Source: Fictibacillus sp. b24 (GTDB lineage Bacteria; Bacillota; Bacilli; Bacillales; Fictibacillaceae). Taken from it: a stretch of DNA of 64,000 nt. The translations under genes were made by a program, and so were the position numbers. Positions within the stretch are counted from its first letter, which is position 1. Every line of letters starts with the position of its first letter. The stretch is taken from positions 1,054,001-1,118,000 of the forward strand of contig NZ_JAUCES010000005.1 in assembly GCF_030348825.1 (NCBI RefSeq), in the 5' to 3' direction. This document shows, piece by piece, positions 34,875 through 44,080 of this stretch. A model generated the notes under the pieces. It was given only the letters and a program-made list of their open reading frames with translations, did no database searches and was not told the origin of the DNA.

Positions 34875-36947
34875 TTGAAGATTATAAAGTTTCGTCATCT
34901 TTTATTAGTTGCTTTGTTAATCATCCCAATGTTTGCAGGATTGGGTAAAGCTGATTCTGTATTAGCCAAACAGAACGGTGAAACAGAAATAATCATTGCT
35001 CAAAACATGCCGCAGCTTAATGAAGTGATCTCGGAAGATTCCATCGATTTAACCTCATTATGGGCAAAGGAAGATGGAACTTATGTTGAAGTAACAAAAA
35101 ACCTGAAATGGAGTTCATTAAACAAGACGGTAGCTTCCGTTAATAATGAAGGTGTTGTAAGTCTTACTGGAAAGAACGGCAGAACATTTATTGTCGTAAC
35201 AGATGGCAAATCTTTCGACAGAATTGGAATTCATGTGAAAGATGGAGAGGCAAAGTTATTAAAACAAGAAGGTACAAAATACGACCTTATTGCGAAAGCC
35301 ATTACATCTATGACTGTGAAGGAAAAGATCGGACAAATGTTAATGCCAGATTTTCGTACTTGGAACGGAAAAAATGTAACAGAAATGAATGATGAAATAA
35401 AAGAACTTGTGAAAAAATATCATCTTGGTGGTGTGATTCTCTTTCGTGAGAATGTTGTAACAACAGAGCAAACAACTAGACTCGTTGATGAGTATAAAAA
35501 GGCGAACGAAGACTACGGATTATTGATATCAATCGACCAAGAAGGCGGAATTGTGACACGTTTGCAGAGTGGTACCGATTTCCCAGGAAATATGGCGCTT
35601 GGTGCTACAAGATCAACAGAACTGGCGGAATCTGTCGGACATGCTATTGGCTCTGAACTTCACTCACTTGGAATAAACATGAATCTAGCCCCTGTATTAG
35701 ATGTGAACAATAATCCTGACAATCCGGTTATCGGCGTTCGATCATTTGGTGGAGATCCTCAGCTTGTTGCTGAATTGGGAACTTCTTATACTAAGGGATT
35801 GCAAAGTGCAGGAATGGCTGCGACTGCTAAACATTTTCCAGGGCATGGTGATACAGCGGTAGATTCACATTTAGGACTACCTTCTGTTCCTCATGATAAA
35901 GAAAGGCTGTTGGAAGTAGAACTCTATCCTTTTCAGCAGGCAATGGATCAAGGGATTGATGCTATCATGACGGCGCATGTTACTTTCCCGAAAATTGACC
36001 CAACCACTGTTATCTCTAAAAAGGATGGTACTGAAATCGCTCTTCCTGCCACTTTGTCACATGAGGTATTAACAAATTTAATGAGAAAAGAAATGGGATT
36101 TGAAGGTGTAATTTCTACTGATGCATTAAATATGAAAGCAATCGCTGACCATTTCGGCGCAGTTGATGCGGTAATTCGTGCTGTTAATGCGGGTACAGAC
36201 ATCATCTTAATGCCTGTTGGATTAGAAGAAGTAGCTAACGGTTTATACAAAGCAGTTGAAAAAGGTGAGATTACAGAAGAAAGAATTAATGAATCTGTTG
36301 AACGCTTGTTAACGCTAAAAGCAAAACGCGGTATTTATAAACAAGTCAGTGAAACACCAATAGATGAGAAAATCACACATGCTGAAGAAGTAGTAGGAAA
36401 TAAAGCTCATAAAGATTTAGAGAATGAAGTGGCTAAAAAATCAATTACGCTAGTTAAAAACGATGGTGTACTGCCGGTTAACAAAGCTGAAAAGAAATCC
36501 ATTGTAGTAGTGGGGAACTCATACAGCGAAAATCTTCAACAAGCTTTGTCAACCCATCATTCCTCGGTTGAATTGATTAAAACGGGTCAGCCTTTAACTC
36601 AGGAACAATTGCAAAAAGTACAGAATGCCGATTTAGTTGTGCTTGGAACATATACGTTTAACGTTTCTGGACGCTTGCCATCTTCTCCTCAAATGCAGAT
36701 GGTCAATCAAGTGATCGGTGCAGTTCCAGAAAAAACAATCGCAGTAGGTATTCGAAATCCTTACGATATTATGGCATTTCCTGAAATATCAGCTTATATC
36801 ACTCAATACAGCTTTAGAGATGCTAGCTTTAGAGCTGCAGCAGAAACAATCTTCGGCATGAACAACCCGTCAGGAAAATTGCCGATTACCATTTTTAAAG
36901 ATGCAAACAGTGTTCTCTATCCATTTGGTCATGGATTAAGCTACTAA
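34875..36947 (+). CDS. nagZ: Exported beta-N-acetylglucosaminidase NagZ (GH3)
   Basis: The 690-residue secreted enzyme has a signal peptide (about 1-31) and an N-terminal Ig-like region of ~100 residues (WSSLNKTVASVNNEGVVSLT). A GH3 catalytic barrel begins near MTVKEKIGQML, and a C-terminal domain follows as in B. subtilis NagZ. Catalytic residues are all visible: Asp330/His332 in KHFPGHGDTAVDSH and nucleophile Asp416 in ISTDALNM, with the same 84-residue spacing as in B. subtilis. It removes GlcNAc from wall muropeptides. It is the first gene with namZ, under a GntR-type operator and a cre-like site. The TTG start follows AGGAGG. Confidence 0.92.
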   Translation: MKIIKFRHLLLVALLIIPMFAGLGKADSVLAKQNGETEIIIAQNMPQLNEVISEDSIDLTSLWAKEDGTYVEVTKNLKWSSLNKTVASVNNEGVVSLTGKNGRTFIVVTDGKSFDRIGIHVKDGEAKLLKQEGTKYDLIAKAITSMTVKEKIGQMLMPDFRTWNGKNVTEMNDEIKELVKKYHLGGVILFRENVVTTEQTTRLVDEYKKANEDYGLLISIDQEGGIVTRLQSGTDFPGNMALGATRSTELAESVGHAIGSELHSLGINMNLAPVLDVNNNPDNPVIGVRSFGGDPQLVAELGTSYTKGLQSAGMAATAKHFPGHGDTAVDSHLGLPSVPHDKERLLEVELYPFQQAMDQGIDAIMTAHVTFPKIDPTTVISKKDGTEIALPATLSHEVLTNLMRKEMGFEGVISTDALNMKAIADHFGAVDAVIRAVNAGTDIILMPVGLEEVANGLYKAVEKGEITEERINESVERLLTLKAKRGIYKQVSETPIDEKITHAEEVVGNKAHKDLENEVAKKSITLVKNDGVLPVNKAEKKSIVVVGNSYSENLQQALSTHHSSVELIKTGQPLTQEQLQKVQNADLVVLGTYTFNVSGRLPSSPQMQMVNQVIGAVPEKTIAVGIRNPYDIMAFPEISAYITQYSFRDASFRAAAETIFGMNNPSGKLPITIFKDANSVLYPFGHGLSY

Positions 36948-36962
36948 AAAGGGGAGAAGAAG

Positions 36963-38219
36963 ATGAAAAAATGGGGAATCTTTTTAACGTTGTTGCTGAT
37001 GTTTTCTTTCGTACTTCCGGGTGCTCAAGCTACGAATAATAATAACAGATTCGAGCATAGACAGAACTTTAAAACGGGTTTAGAGAGACTGTTAGATCAG
37101 GAGATGAGTGTTTTAGAAGGTAAAAATGTAGGTTTGATAACGAATCCTACAGGAATTGACCGCAGCTTAAACAGTATAGTTGATGTTCTATACAACCATC
37201 CTGACATTGAGTTGAAAGCATTGTATGGCCCTGAACATGGAGTGAGAGGGAGTGCGCAAGCTGGTCAATATGTTGAGTTTTATACAGATCCCAAAACGGG
37301 TCTTCCTGTATATAGCTTATACGGAGCGACAAAGAAACCTACTCCTGAGATGCTTGAAGGAATTGATGTTCTCGTGTTTGATATTCAAGATGTCGGAACT
37401 CGCTTCTACACATACATTTACACAATGGCTTATGCAATGGAAGCAGCGAAAGAGAACAACATTCCTTTTGTTGTCTTAGACCGTCCGAATCCTCTTGGCG
37501 GTGAACAAGTGGAAGGTCCTGTGTTAGATCCGGCTTATTCCTCGTTTGTAGGATTATATCCGATTCCACTAAGACACGGTATGACTGTAGGAGAATTGGC
37601 CAACTTGTTTAACGAAGAATTTGGCATTGGAGCTGATTTAAAGGTAGTAGAAATGAAAGGCTGGAAACGATCTTGGGCATATGAAGATAGCGGACTAGAA
37701 TGGGTACTCCCTTCTCCAAACATGCCGACAAAAGATACAGCACTTGTTTATCCAGGAAGTGCGCTTATTGAAGGAACGAATGTTTCAGAGGGAAGAGGAA
37801 CGACGAAACCGTTTGAGTTAATTGGCGCTCCATTTATTAATGGTGATGAATTAGCGAAGAAACTGAACGATGAGGCATTACCCGGAGTGAAGTTCCGTTC
37901 AGCATCCTTTATACCTGCATCTTCAAAACACGCTGGGAAGCTATCTCATGGTGTAGAAATTCATGTAACGGATGGTCAGTTATTCCAACCGGTCCTAACT
38001 GGAATCACTTTAGTTAAAGCGATTCATGATCTATACCCGAATGATTTTCAATTCCGCGCAGAAGACAGCAAAGGAATTTCTTTCTTTGACCTTTTAGTTG
38101 GAAATGGATGGGTAAGAGACTATATTGAATCAGGGCGCAGTGTTGATGAGATCGTCTCCCGTTACAATGATGAACTTGAGGAATTTAAGGAATTAAGAGC
38201 ACAATATTTATTGTACTAA
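36963..38219 (+). CDS. namZ: Exported exo-beta-N-acetylmuramidase NamZ (DUF1343/YbbC)
   Basis: The 418-residue exported protein has a signal peptide ending near AQATNNN. DUF1343 motifs include GLITNPTGIDR, ALYGPEHGVRG, DIQDVGTRFYTY and VLPSPNMPT. NamZ trims MurNAc from the non-reducing end of glycan chains and pairs with NagZ to deliver free MurNAc and GlcNAc. It starts 15 bases after nagZ with GGGGAGAAG as ribosome site, so the two are co-transcribed. In B. subtilis the homologues (ybbC, ybbD) are also adjacent. Confidence 0.9.
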   Translation: MKKWGIFLTLLLMFSFVLPGAQATNNNNRFEHRQNFKTGLERLLDQEMSVLEGKNVGLITNPTGIDRSLNSIVDVLYNHPDIELKALYGPEHGVRGSAQAGQYVEFYTDPKTGLPVYSLYGATKKPTPEMLEGIDVLVFDIQDVGTRFYTYIYTMAYAMEAAKENNIPFVVLDRPNPLGGEQVEGPVLDPAYSSFVGLYPIPLRHGMTVGELANLFNEEFGIGADLKVVEMKGWKRSWAYEDSGLEWVLPSPNMPTKDTALVYPGSALIEGTNVSEGRGTTKPFELIGAPFINGDELAKKLNDEALPGVKFRSASFIPASSKHAGKLSHGVEIHVTDGQLFQPVLTGITLVKAIHDLYPNDFQFRAEDSKGISFFDLLVGNGWVRDYIESGRSVDEIVSRYNDELEEFKELRAQYLLY

Positions 38220-38227
38220 TCTTAGAG

Positions 38228-38266
38228 AGCTAAGGCTGTATTCTTTAGCCTTAGCTTATTTTATTT
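38228..38266 (+). terminator. Terminator after namZ
   Basis: The arms AGCTAAGGCT and AGCCTTAGCT are followed by a T-rich tract. It separates the secreted-enzyme unit from the regulator-PTS unit. Confidence 0.75.
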
Positions 38267-38276
38267 GAATTTTCTG

Positions 38277-38295
38277 ACTGGTATAGACAACTAGT
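38277..38295. promoter_or_regulatory. Second NagR/DasR-type GntR operator
   Basis: This is a 19-base exact copy of the 34738 site, placed upstream of the gntR gene. Autoregulation and joint control of both units follow naturally. Confidence 0.75.
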
Positions 38296-38340
38296 TATAA
38301 CAATGATACGCTTGGCATAAAGTAATAAGGGAGAGTGGAC

Positions 38341-38382
38341 ATGAAACACGTCATTACATTAGGATGCAACTGCAAAGATTAA
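38341..38382 (+). CDS. Possible 13-residue leader peptide
   Basis: ATG follows GGGAGAG at six-base spacing. The peptide reads MKHVITLGCNCKD, then TAA. It lies between the operator and the gntR gene. It may be a leader peptide or chance. Confidence 0.3.
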   Translation: MKHVITLGCNCKD

Positions 38383-38477
38383 AAGCACTTCAGGATTCCT
38401 GACAGGATGGAAGATGTTTGTTTAAACAGTGGAAGGTGCATGGAATCTTTTTAGGTAAGGAGAGTTGAACCATTTTT

Positions 38478-39197
38478 ATGATTGATAAAAAATCACCAAT
38501 GCCTCTTTATTTTCAGATTGAAGAAGCTATTAAACAAAAGATTGATAAGGGAGAATGGATAACTGGAACGATGATTTCTTCCGAACGAGAGTTTGCTGAA
38601 AACTATGAAGTTAGCCGAATGACTGTCCGTCAAGCGATAAACAATCTTGTGAATGATGGATACTTAACACGCCGTAAAGGTAAAGGGACATTTGTATCTG
38701 CTAAAAAAATCGAGCAGAAGCTCCTAGGACTTACTAGTTTTACAGAAGATATGAGGTCGCGGGGATATCGGCCAGCATCAAAACTTGTATCCTTTCACAC
38801 CATTAAGGCCAATCAAAGACTTGCAATGGCTTTAGAAATTTCGGAACACCAAGAAGTTTATGAGATCAAACGGGTTCGCCTTGCAAATGATATTCCAATG
38901 GCGTTCGAAACCACATTTGTTCCTGTTCATCTTCTATATCTGCAAGAAAATCATATAAAAGAAGGCTCACTGTATTCACAGGTAGAAAGTGCTGGCTTCG
39001 AGATTGATTATGCGACACAAAGCTTAGAAGCATCGATTGCACGTGATGCTGAAAGTGAAATACTTGAGATAACGAAAGGTGCACCTGTACTTCTCATCGA
39101 AAGACAAACCTTTTTAACAAATGGAATGCCTTTGGAGTTAGTACATTCAGTTTATAGAGGTGACAGATACAAATTTATGATCGATATGAAACGCTAA
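38478..39197 (+). CDS. GntR family (HutC subfamily) regulator of amino-sugar genes
   Basis: The 239-residue protein has an N-terminal winged helix (DKKSPMPLYFQIEEAIKQKI; EREFAENYEVSRMTVRQAIN) and a C-terminal UTRA effector domain (about 90-235). It resembles NagR/YvoA, which binds GlcN-6-P or GlcNAc-6-P. The two identical operators in the window fit this regulator. B. subtilis uses the unrelated RpiR-type MurR for its MurNAc genes, so the control logic here differs. The ribosome site (TAAGGAG) is about 13 bases from the ATG, a long spacing that may mean weak translation. Confidence 0.85.
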   Translation: MIDKKSPMPLYFQIEEAIKQKIDKGEWITGTMISSEREFAENYEVSRMTVRQAINNLVNDGYLTRRKGKGTFVSAKKIEQKLLGLTSFTEDMRSRGYRPASKLVSFHTIKANQRLAMALEISEHQEVYEIKRVRLANDIPMAFETTFVPVHLLYLQENHIKEGSLYSQVESAGFEIDYATQSLEASIARDAESEILEITKGAPVLLIERQTFLTNGMPLELVHSVYRGDRYKFMIDMKR

Positions 39198-39212
39198 TGA
39201 AGCGTTTTATAT
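39184..39212 (+). promoter_or_regulatory. Hairpin between the regulator and PTS genes
   Basis: The arms AAACGCT and AGCGTTT overlap the gntR stop codon. With only a short T-rich stretch, it could be a partial terminator or processing site that sets the ratio of regulator to PTS. Confidence 0.45.
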
Positions 39213-39216
39213 AAAA

Positions 39217-39231
39217 ATGAAAGCGTTTACT
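39217..39231 (+). promoter_or_regulatory. cre site upstream of murP-like gene
   Basis: ATGAAAGCGTTTACT fits the cre consensus at all positions and lies 17 bases before the PTS start codon, suggesting CcpA repression or roadblock. Confidence 0.75.
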
Positions 39232-39247
39232 AAGAGGGGGAAGGATA

Positions 39248-40621
39248 ATGGGGAAAGAGCAGCAAATGGCTCATAGCATCATTGAAAAACTTGGAGGTTC
39301 ATCAAACATCCAGTCATTGATGCATTGTATGACGAGAATACGTGTGAATTTACATGACCCGTCAAAAGCAGATTTAAAAGGGTTAAAAGATGTGGATGGT
39401 GTCTTAGGTGTTGTAGAAGATGATACCTTACAGATTATTGTCGGACCTGGAATTGTAAACCGTGTGACACTAGCGATGAGCGAAGAAACCGGTATGAACA
39501 TCGAATCTGTTGATGAAACAAACCCGATGGATCTTGAGCAGATGGCACGCATGAATAAAGATGCCATTAACAAGAAGAACGCAACTCCTTTTAAACAATT
39601 TTTACGTAAGATTGCCAGTATCTTCATTCCGTTAATTCCTGCGATTGTTGCTTCAGGTTTGATTGCTGGAATCACAAACGTTGCGATTAGAATGGAAGCG
39701 GACCCAGAGTCTGCAATTATTAAAATGCTAGGGTTAATCGGCTGGGGTGTCTTTAGTTATCTTGCAGTCTTTGTAGGTATTAATACAGCCAAAGAGTTTG
39801 GTGGAACCCCTGCTCTAGGTGGTGCAGCCGGTATTTTAATCATTAACCCAGGACTAGCAAACATTACACTTTTTGGTGATCCACTCGTTGTAGGACGTGG
39901 CGGTTTAATTGGGGTCATGCTTGCTGCTGTTCTAATTGCATTCCTGGAAAAAAGAATTCGAAAATTTGTTCATCCTTCTATTGATATTATCGTAACACCT
40001 ACACTTGCACTACTGATCACAGGTTTTGCAACGTTATTCGTTCTTCAGCCGGTTGGTGGTTTCTTATCTGACCTCATCACAAAAGGATTATTAAACTTAA
40101 TTGATATTGGCGGTATTTTCTCTGGACTTATTTTAGCAGGTACATTCTTACCACTAGTTGTAACAGGACTTCATCAAGGCCTTACACCAGTACACATGGA
40201 ACTAATCAATACAATCGGTGACGATCCACTGTTGCCAATTTTAGCAATGGGTGGAGCAGGTCAAGTTGGTGCTGCATTTGCCATCTATTTCAAAACAAAA
40301 AATCAAAGACTTCGCAAAGTTATTAAAGGCGGACTTCCTGTAGGTATGCTCGGAATTGGTGAGCCGCTAATCTTTGGGGTTACATTGCCGCTCGGTCGTC
40401 CGTTCTTAACGGCGTGTCTAGGAGCTGCAGTAGGTGGGGCATTCCAGGCATTCTATGAAGTTGCGACAATTGCAATTGGTGTTTCTGGTATCCCACTCGT
40501 ATTCTTAGTTAATCCGAATGAAATGGTTCTATATTTAGTAGGTTTAGTCATCGCTTATATCTTTGGTTTCTTGTTCACATGGACATTTGGATTTAAAGAG
40601 AGCATGGCAAAAGACATTTAA
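39248..40621 (+). CDS. murP: PTS N-acetylmuramic-acid permease EIIBC (MurP-like)
   Basis: The 457-residue protein has an EIIB domain first (phosphorylation Cys27 in SLMHCMTRIRVNL) and then a ten-helix EIIC domain (LRKIASIFIPLIPAIVASGL; VTGLHQGLTPVHMELI). It belongs to the sucrose/MurNAc branch. It imports MurNAc as MurNAc-6-P and lacks EIIA, so it should borrow EIIA-Glc. Adjacent mupG and murQ strongly support the MurNAc assignment. A perfect cre site sits just upstream. Confidence 0.88.
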   Translation: MGKEQQMAHSIIEKLGGSSNIQSLMHCMTRIRVNLHDPSKADLKGLKDVDGVLGVVEDDTLQIIVGPGIVNRVTLAMSEETGMNIESVDETNPMDLEQMARMNKDAINKKNATPFKQFLRKIASIFIPLIPAIVASGLIAGITNVAIRMEADPESAIIKMLGLIGWGVFSYLAVFVGINTAKEFGGTPALGGAAGILIINPGLANITLFGDPLVVGRGGLIGVMLAAVLIAFLEKRIRKFVHPSIDIIVTPTLALLITGFATLFVLQPVGGFLSDLITKGLLNLIDIGGIFSGLILAGTFLPLVVTGLHQGLTPVHMELINTIGDDPLLPILAMGGAGQVGAAFAIYFKTKNQRLRKVIKGGLPVGMLGIGEPLIFGVTLPLGRPFLTACLGAAVGGAFQAFYEVATIAIGVSGIPLVFLVNPNEMVLYLVGLVIAYIFGFLFTWTFGFKESMAKDI

Positions 40622-40638
40622 ACAGGAGTGAACGCTCT

Positions 40639-41694
40639 TTGTGTTATGGCATTTCAATTTATCTAAGCGAATCAGATACATTCAATAAACAATGGATCGA
40701 AAAGGCCGCTAAAAACGGTTTTCAGTACATCTTTACTTCTCTTCATATTCCAGAAGAAAGTGATGTAGATTTTATTAAACAAGTAAAATGGTTAGGCAAT
40801 ATAGCGCAAAGTTTTCATATGGACGTGATGGCAGATGTTTCTCCAGCTTCTCTTGAACGGTTGGGATTAGCGTTTGCTGAACTGCCTTCTTTAAAAGACT
40901 GGGGCATCACAGGAATCAGGATGGATTATGGATTTACAGCCAAGCAGATTGCTTGGCTGTCCCATTCTCTTAAAATTGGATTGAACGCGAGTACCATTGA
41001 TGAAGAACAGCTTAAGGAATTAGTAGACGCGGGACTTCAAGTGAATCAAACAGAAGCTTGGCATAACTTTTATCCAAAACCATACACAGGTATTTCAAGT
41101 CACTCAGTAAAAACACGCAATGAATTGTTCCACCGTTACGGAATAAAAACAATGGGTTTTATTAAAGGGGATGATTCATTACGCGGACCGTTGCATGAAG
41201 GCCTTCCTACAATTGAGAATCATAGATTTTCAACACCTGTACATGGAGCACTTGAACTTGGCGAACTGAGTACAGACAAAATTTGTGTGGGAGATTTAAA
41301 TCTTACTGACCAGACTTTGGGGGATTTCAAATACTTAATGGATGGTGCAGTTCCGCTCTATGTAGATTTTAACAATGGATACGAGCACCTCTATAACACG
41401 GTTCATACAAATCGAATGGATGCCGCACAATACGTGATCCGTTCCGTTGAATCTAGAACTGAGCCTTCTCAACTGATTCAAGAGATTCATCATTTAACCT
41501 CTTTCTCAAAGGGCACAATCACGATAGATAACAAATTATATGGCAGGTATGCCGGTGAACTGCAAATATGTTTGGAGAATTTCCCCGCCAATCCAAAGAT
41601 GAATGTAGTTGGAATGGTACGGAAAGAGAGCATGCCATTATTAAAGTACGTGGGAAGCGGGCAGAAGTTTGTTCTTTTAAATCAACAATACTAA
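40639..41694 (+). CDS. mupG: 6-phospho-N-acetylmuramidase MupG (DUF871)
   Basis: The 351-residue cytosolic protein shows DUF871 features: MCYGISIYLSESDTF, LHIPEESDVDF, MDVMADVSPASLERLG and GIRMDYGF, with a C-terminal cyclophilin-like domain (GTITIDNKLYGRYAGELQI). In Staphylococcus aureus MupG hydrolyses imported MurNAc-6-P-GlcNAc disaccharide. Its presence next to MurP and MurQ suggests the cell can also use the intact disaccharide. The TTG start follows ACAGGAG at nine-base spacing. It is 17 bases after murP in the same operon. Confidence 0.88.
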   Translation: MCYGISIYLSESDTFNKQWIEKAAKNGFQYIFTSLHIPEESDVDFIKQVKWLGNIAQSFHMDVMADVSPASLERLGLAFAELPSLKDWGITGIRMDYGFTAKQIAWLSHSLKIGLNASTIDEEQLKELVDAGLQVNQTEAWHNFYPKPYTGISSHSVKTRNELFHRYGIKTMGFIKGDDSLRGPLHEGLPTIENHRFSTPVHGALELGELSTDKICVGDLNLTDQTLGDFKYLMDGAVPLYVDFNNGYEHLYNTVHTNRMDAAQYVIRSVESRTEPSQLIQEIHHLTSFSKGTITIDNKLYGRYAGELQICLENFPANPKMNVVGMVRKESMPLLKYVGSGQKFVLLNQQY

Positions 41695-41705
41695 AGGAGA
41701 TCATG

Positions 41706-42611
41706 ATGGACTTAACCAAATTGGCTACAGAGAAAAGGAATCCAGACACAGTAAACATTGATGAACTTTCAACACTAGAAGTGATCCGAAAAATACACGA
41801 AGCCGATCTTGGAGTCGTCAGTTGTATTACTCCTGTCTTAACTGAAATTAGTAAGGTAGCAGAAAAAGTAGTTAAAGCTTTCGAAAATGGAGGGCGGCTT
41901 ATCTATATCGGGGCAGGAACGAGCGGGAGATTAGGTGTGTTAGATGCTTCAGAGTGCCCGCCAACCTATGGAACCGACCCCAACTTAGTAGTCGGTGTGA
42001 TTGCAGGTGGTGATTACGCACTTCAGCATGCTATTGAAGGAGCAGAAGATGATCCAGAACTGGGTAAATCCGACCTTCAAAAATTGAGACTTACGAATAA
42101 AGATGTTGTTGTAGCGATTGCTGCATCTGGCCGAACGCCTTATTGCTTGGGTGCGATGGATTATTCAAAATCACAAGGTGCATTCACGGCTGCTCTTGTT
42201 TGTGCTGCAAATTCACCTATGCAGAAGCTCGCTGATATTAGCATCCCGATTATAACAGGGCCAGAAGTCGTTACAGGATCTACACGTATGAAGGCTGGAA
42301 CGGCTCAAAAGCTTGTTCTAAATATGATTAGTACAGCTAGTATGATTAGGTGGGGAAAAGTTTACAGCAATTTGATGGTGGACGTTCAGCCTACAAATGA
42401 AAAATTGAGACAGCGCGCAAAAAATATAATCGTGGAAGCTACGGGTGCGTCAGAAAAAGAAGCAGAAGAAGCATTGCGCAATCAGGGAGGCAACACCAAG
42501 GCTGCGATTTATCAGTTAATAACAGGAGTCGCTCCAAATGACGCAAAACAGCATCTAGATCAACATGATGGCAAATTAAAAGAAGCAATACGCATGTTCA
42601 CTAAAAAGTGA
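41706..42611 (+). CDS. murQ: N-acetylmuramic acid 6-phosphate etherase MurQ
   Basis: The 301-residue SIS-domain enzyme has the motifs LIYIGAGTSGRLGVLDASEC, PPTYGTDP, AIAASGRTPY and GSTRMKAGTAQKLVLNM. It converts MurNAc-6-P to GlcNAc-6-P and D-lactate. The C-terminal UBA-like helices (EEALRNQGGNTKAAI) are typical. Of two adjacent ATGs, the second (41706) has the better distance to AAAGGAG; an in-frame start at 41568 overlaps mupG and has no support. Length equals that of B. subtilis MurQ (~304). Confidence 0.93.
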   Translation: MDLTKLATEKRNPDTVNIDELSTLEVIRKIHEADLGVVSCITPVLTEISKVAEKVVKAFENGGRLIYIGAGTSGRLGVLDASECPPTYGTDPNLVVGVIAGGDYALQHAIEGAEDDPELGKSDLQKLRLTNKDVVVAIAASGRTPYCLGAMDYSKSQGAFTAALVCAANSPMQKLADISIPIITGPEVVTGSTRMKAGTAQKLVLNMISTASMIRWGKVYSNLMVDVQPTNEKLRQRAKNIIVEATGASEKEAEEALRNQGGNTKAAIYQLITGVAPNDAKQHLDQHDGKLKEAIRMFTKK

Positions 42612-42626
42612 GAGGGGTAGATTATT

Positions 42627-44033
42627 ATGTTAGGATTCTTGCAGCGCATCGGCCGTGCGCTTATGCTTCCGATTGCTGTACTTCCAGCAGCGGGACTCAT
42701 TCTGCGTTTCGGTCAAGATGATTTACTTGGTATTCCGTTTTTGGCTGCAGCAGGTAACGCTATTTTTGGTCACTTAGCATTGATTTTTGCCATTGGGGTA
42801 GCCGTTGGTCTAGCAAGAGATGGTAGTGGAGCAGCGGGTCTTGCAGGTGCTATCGGTTATTTTGTATTAACAGAAGGTGCAAAAGCATTTGCAGTAGAGA
42901 ATTTAGCGTTTGAAGGTAACTTTGACATGTCCGTACTTGGAGGGATTCTGGCAGGGGTGGTAGCAGGACTCTTATACAATAGATTTTATAATACGAAACT
43001 TCCAGAATGGTTATCCTTTTTTGGCGGTAAACGATTTGTACCAATCGTGACTGCAGGTACGATGGTATTGTTAGCCTTAGTTTTTGGATTCATCTGGCCT
43101 TACATTCAAATGGGCTTAGAGAACGTGGGTACCTGGATTACGAGTGCAGGTGCTATTGGTGCTGGTATATTCGGCTTCTTTAACCGTTTATTAATCCCAC
43201 TTGGTTTGCATCATGTACTTAACAGCTTCTTATGGTTTGTATTTGGTGAGTTTACAGGTGAAAATGGAAAGGTTGTAACGGGAGATTTATGGAGATTCTT
43301 TGCTGAAGATCCTAAAGCAGGCTTCTATATGGCTGGATTCTTCCCAGTAATGATGTTCGGGTTGCCGGCTGCTTGTTTAGCGATGATTCATACAGCAAAA
43401 AAACATCGTAAGAAGGCAGTTGCGGGGATGCTAGGAAGTATGGCACTCACATCTTTTGTAACGGGAATTACAGAACCAATCGAATTTGCATTTATGTTTT
43501 TGTCACCGCTGCTTTATGTTATCCATGCGGTATTGACTGCAGCCTCAATGTCTGTGGCGGTATTGTTTGATATTCATCATGGATTTACGTTTTCAGCTGG
43601 AGCGATTGATTATTTCTTAAATATTGGTATTGCTCAAAATGGGTGGCTTCTCCTGCCGATAGGTGCGGTGTATTTTGCACTGTACTACGGAGTATTCCGT
43701 TACTTGATCGTAAAACTAGATTTGAAAACACCAGGTAGAGAAGATGAGGAAACAATCGTATCTGAGGCAGCTGCAACCTCTACAAGTAATGAAAAGTACG
43801 AAGCAGCGGCTGCAGCCTATTTAAATGCACTCGGTGGCAAAGAAAATATAGTCCTGCTTGAAAACTGTATTACTAGACTGAGAGTCCAGATTAAAGATCT
43901 TTCGAGAGTAGATGAAGATGCTCTTAGAAAAGCTGGATCCAAAGGTCTTATTAAGCTTAATAACCAAAATATACAGGTAGTAGTAGGCTCTGAGGTTGAA
44001 CCGATTGCAGACAGCATGAGAGAGAAGCTATAA
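42627..44033 (+). CDS. nagP: PTS N-acetylglucosamine-type EIICB permease
   Basis: The 468-residue protein has the EIIC domain first (MLGFLQRIGRALMLPIAVLP; FNRLLIPLGLHHVLNSFLW; FVTGITEPIEFAFMF) and a C-terminal EIIB (LLENCITRLRVQI with the phospho-Cys). This order and the sequence match the GlcNAc branch (NagP/NagE-type) of the glucose PTS superfamily. There is no EIIA domain. As the last gene of the operon it completes import of both amino sugars released by NagZ and NamZ. No nagA or nagB is seen in the window, so GlcNAc-6-P processing is encoded elsewhere. Confidence 0.87.
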   Translation: MLGFLQRIGRALMLPIAVLPAAGLILRFGQDDLLGIPFLAAAGNAIFGHLALIFAIGVAVGLARDGSGAAGLAGAIGYFVLTEGAKAFAVENLAFEGNFDMSVLGGILAGVVAGLLYNRFYNTKLPEWLSFFGGKRFVPIVTAGTMVLLALVFGFIWPYIQMGLENVGTWITSAGAIGAGIFGFFNRLLIPLGLHHVLNSFLWFVFGEFTGENGKVVTGDLWRFFAEDPKAGFYMAGFFPVMMFGLPAACLAMIHTAKKHRKKAVAGMLGSMALTSFVTGITEPIEFAFMFLSPLLYVIHAVLTAASMSVAVLFDIHHGFTFSAGAIDYFLNIGIAQNGWLLLPIGAVYFALYYGVFRYLIVKLDLKTPGREDEETIVSEAAATSTSNEKYEAAAAAYLNALGGKENIVLLENCITRLRVQIKDLSRVDEDALRKAGSKGLIKLNNQNIQVVVGSEVEPIADSMREKL

Positions 44034-44036
44034 AAA

Positions 44037-44080
44037 AAGAGAACCCCATTTTCTTTGCAGGAAATGGGGTTCTTATTTTT
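44037..44080 (+). terminator. Terminator of the amino-sugar operon
   Basis: The arms AGAACCCCATTT and AAATGGGGTTCT are followed by TATTTTT. Confidence 0.88.
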
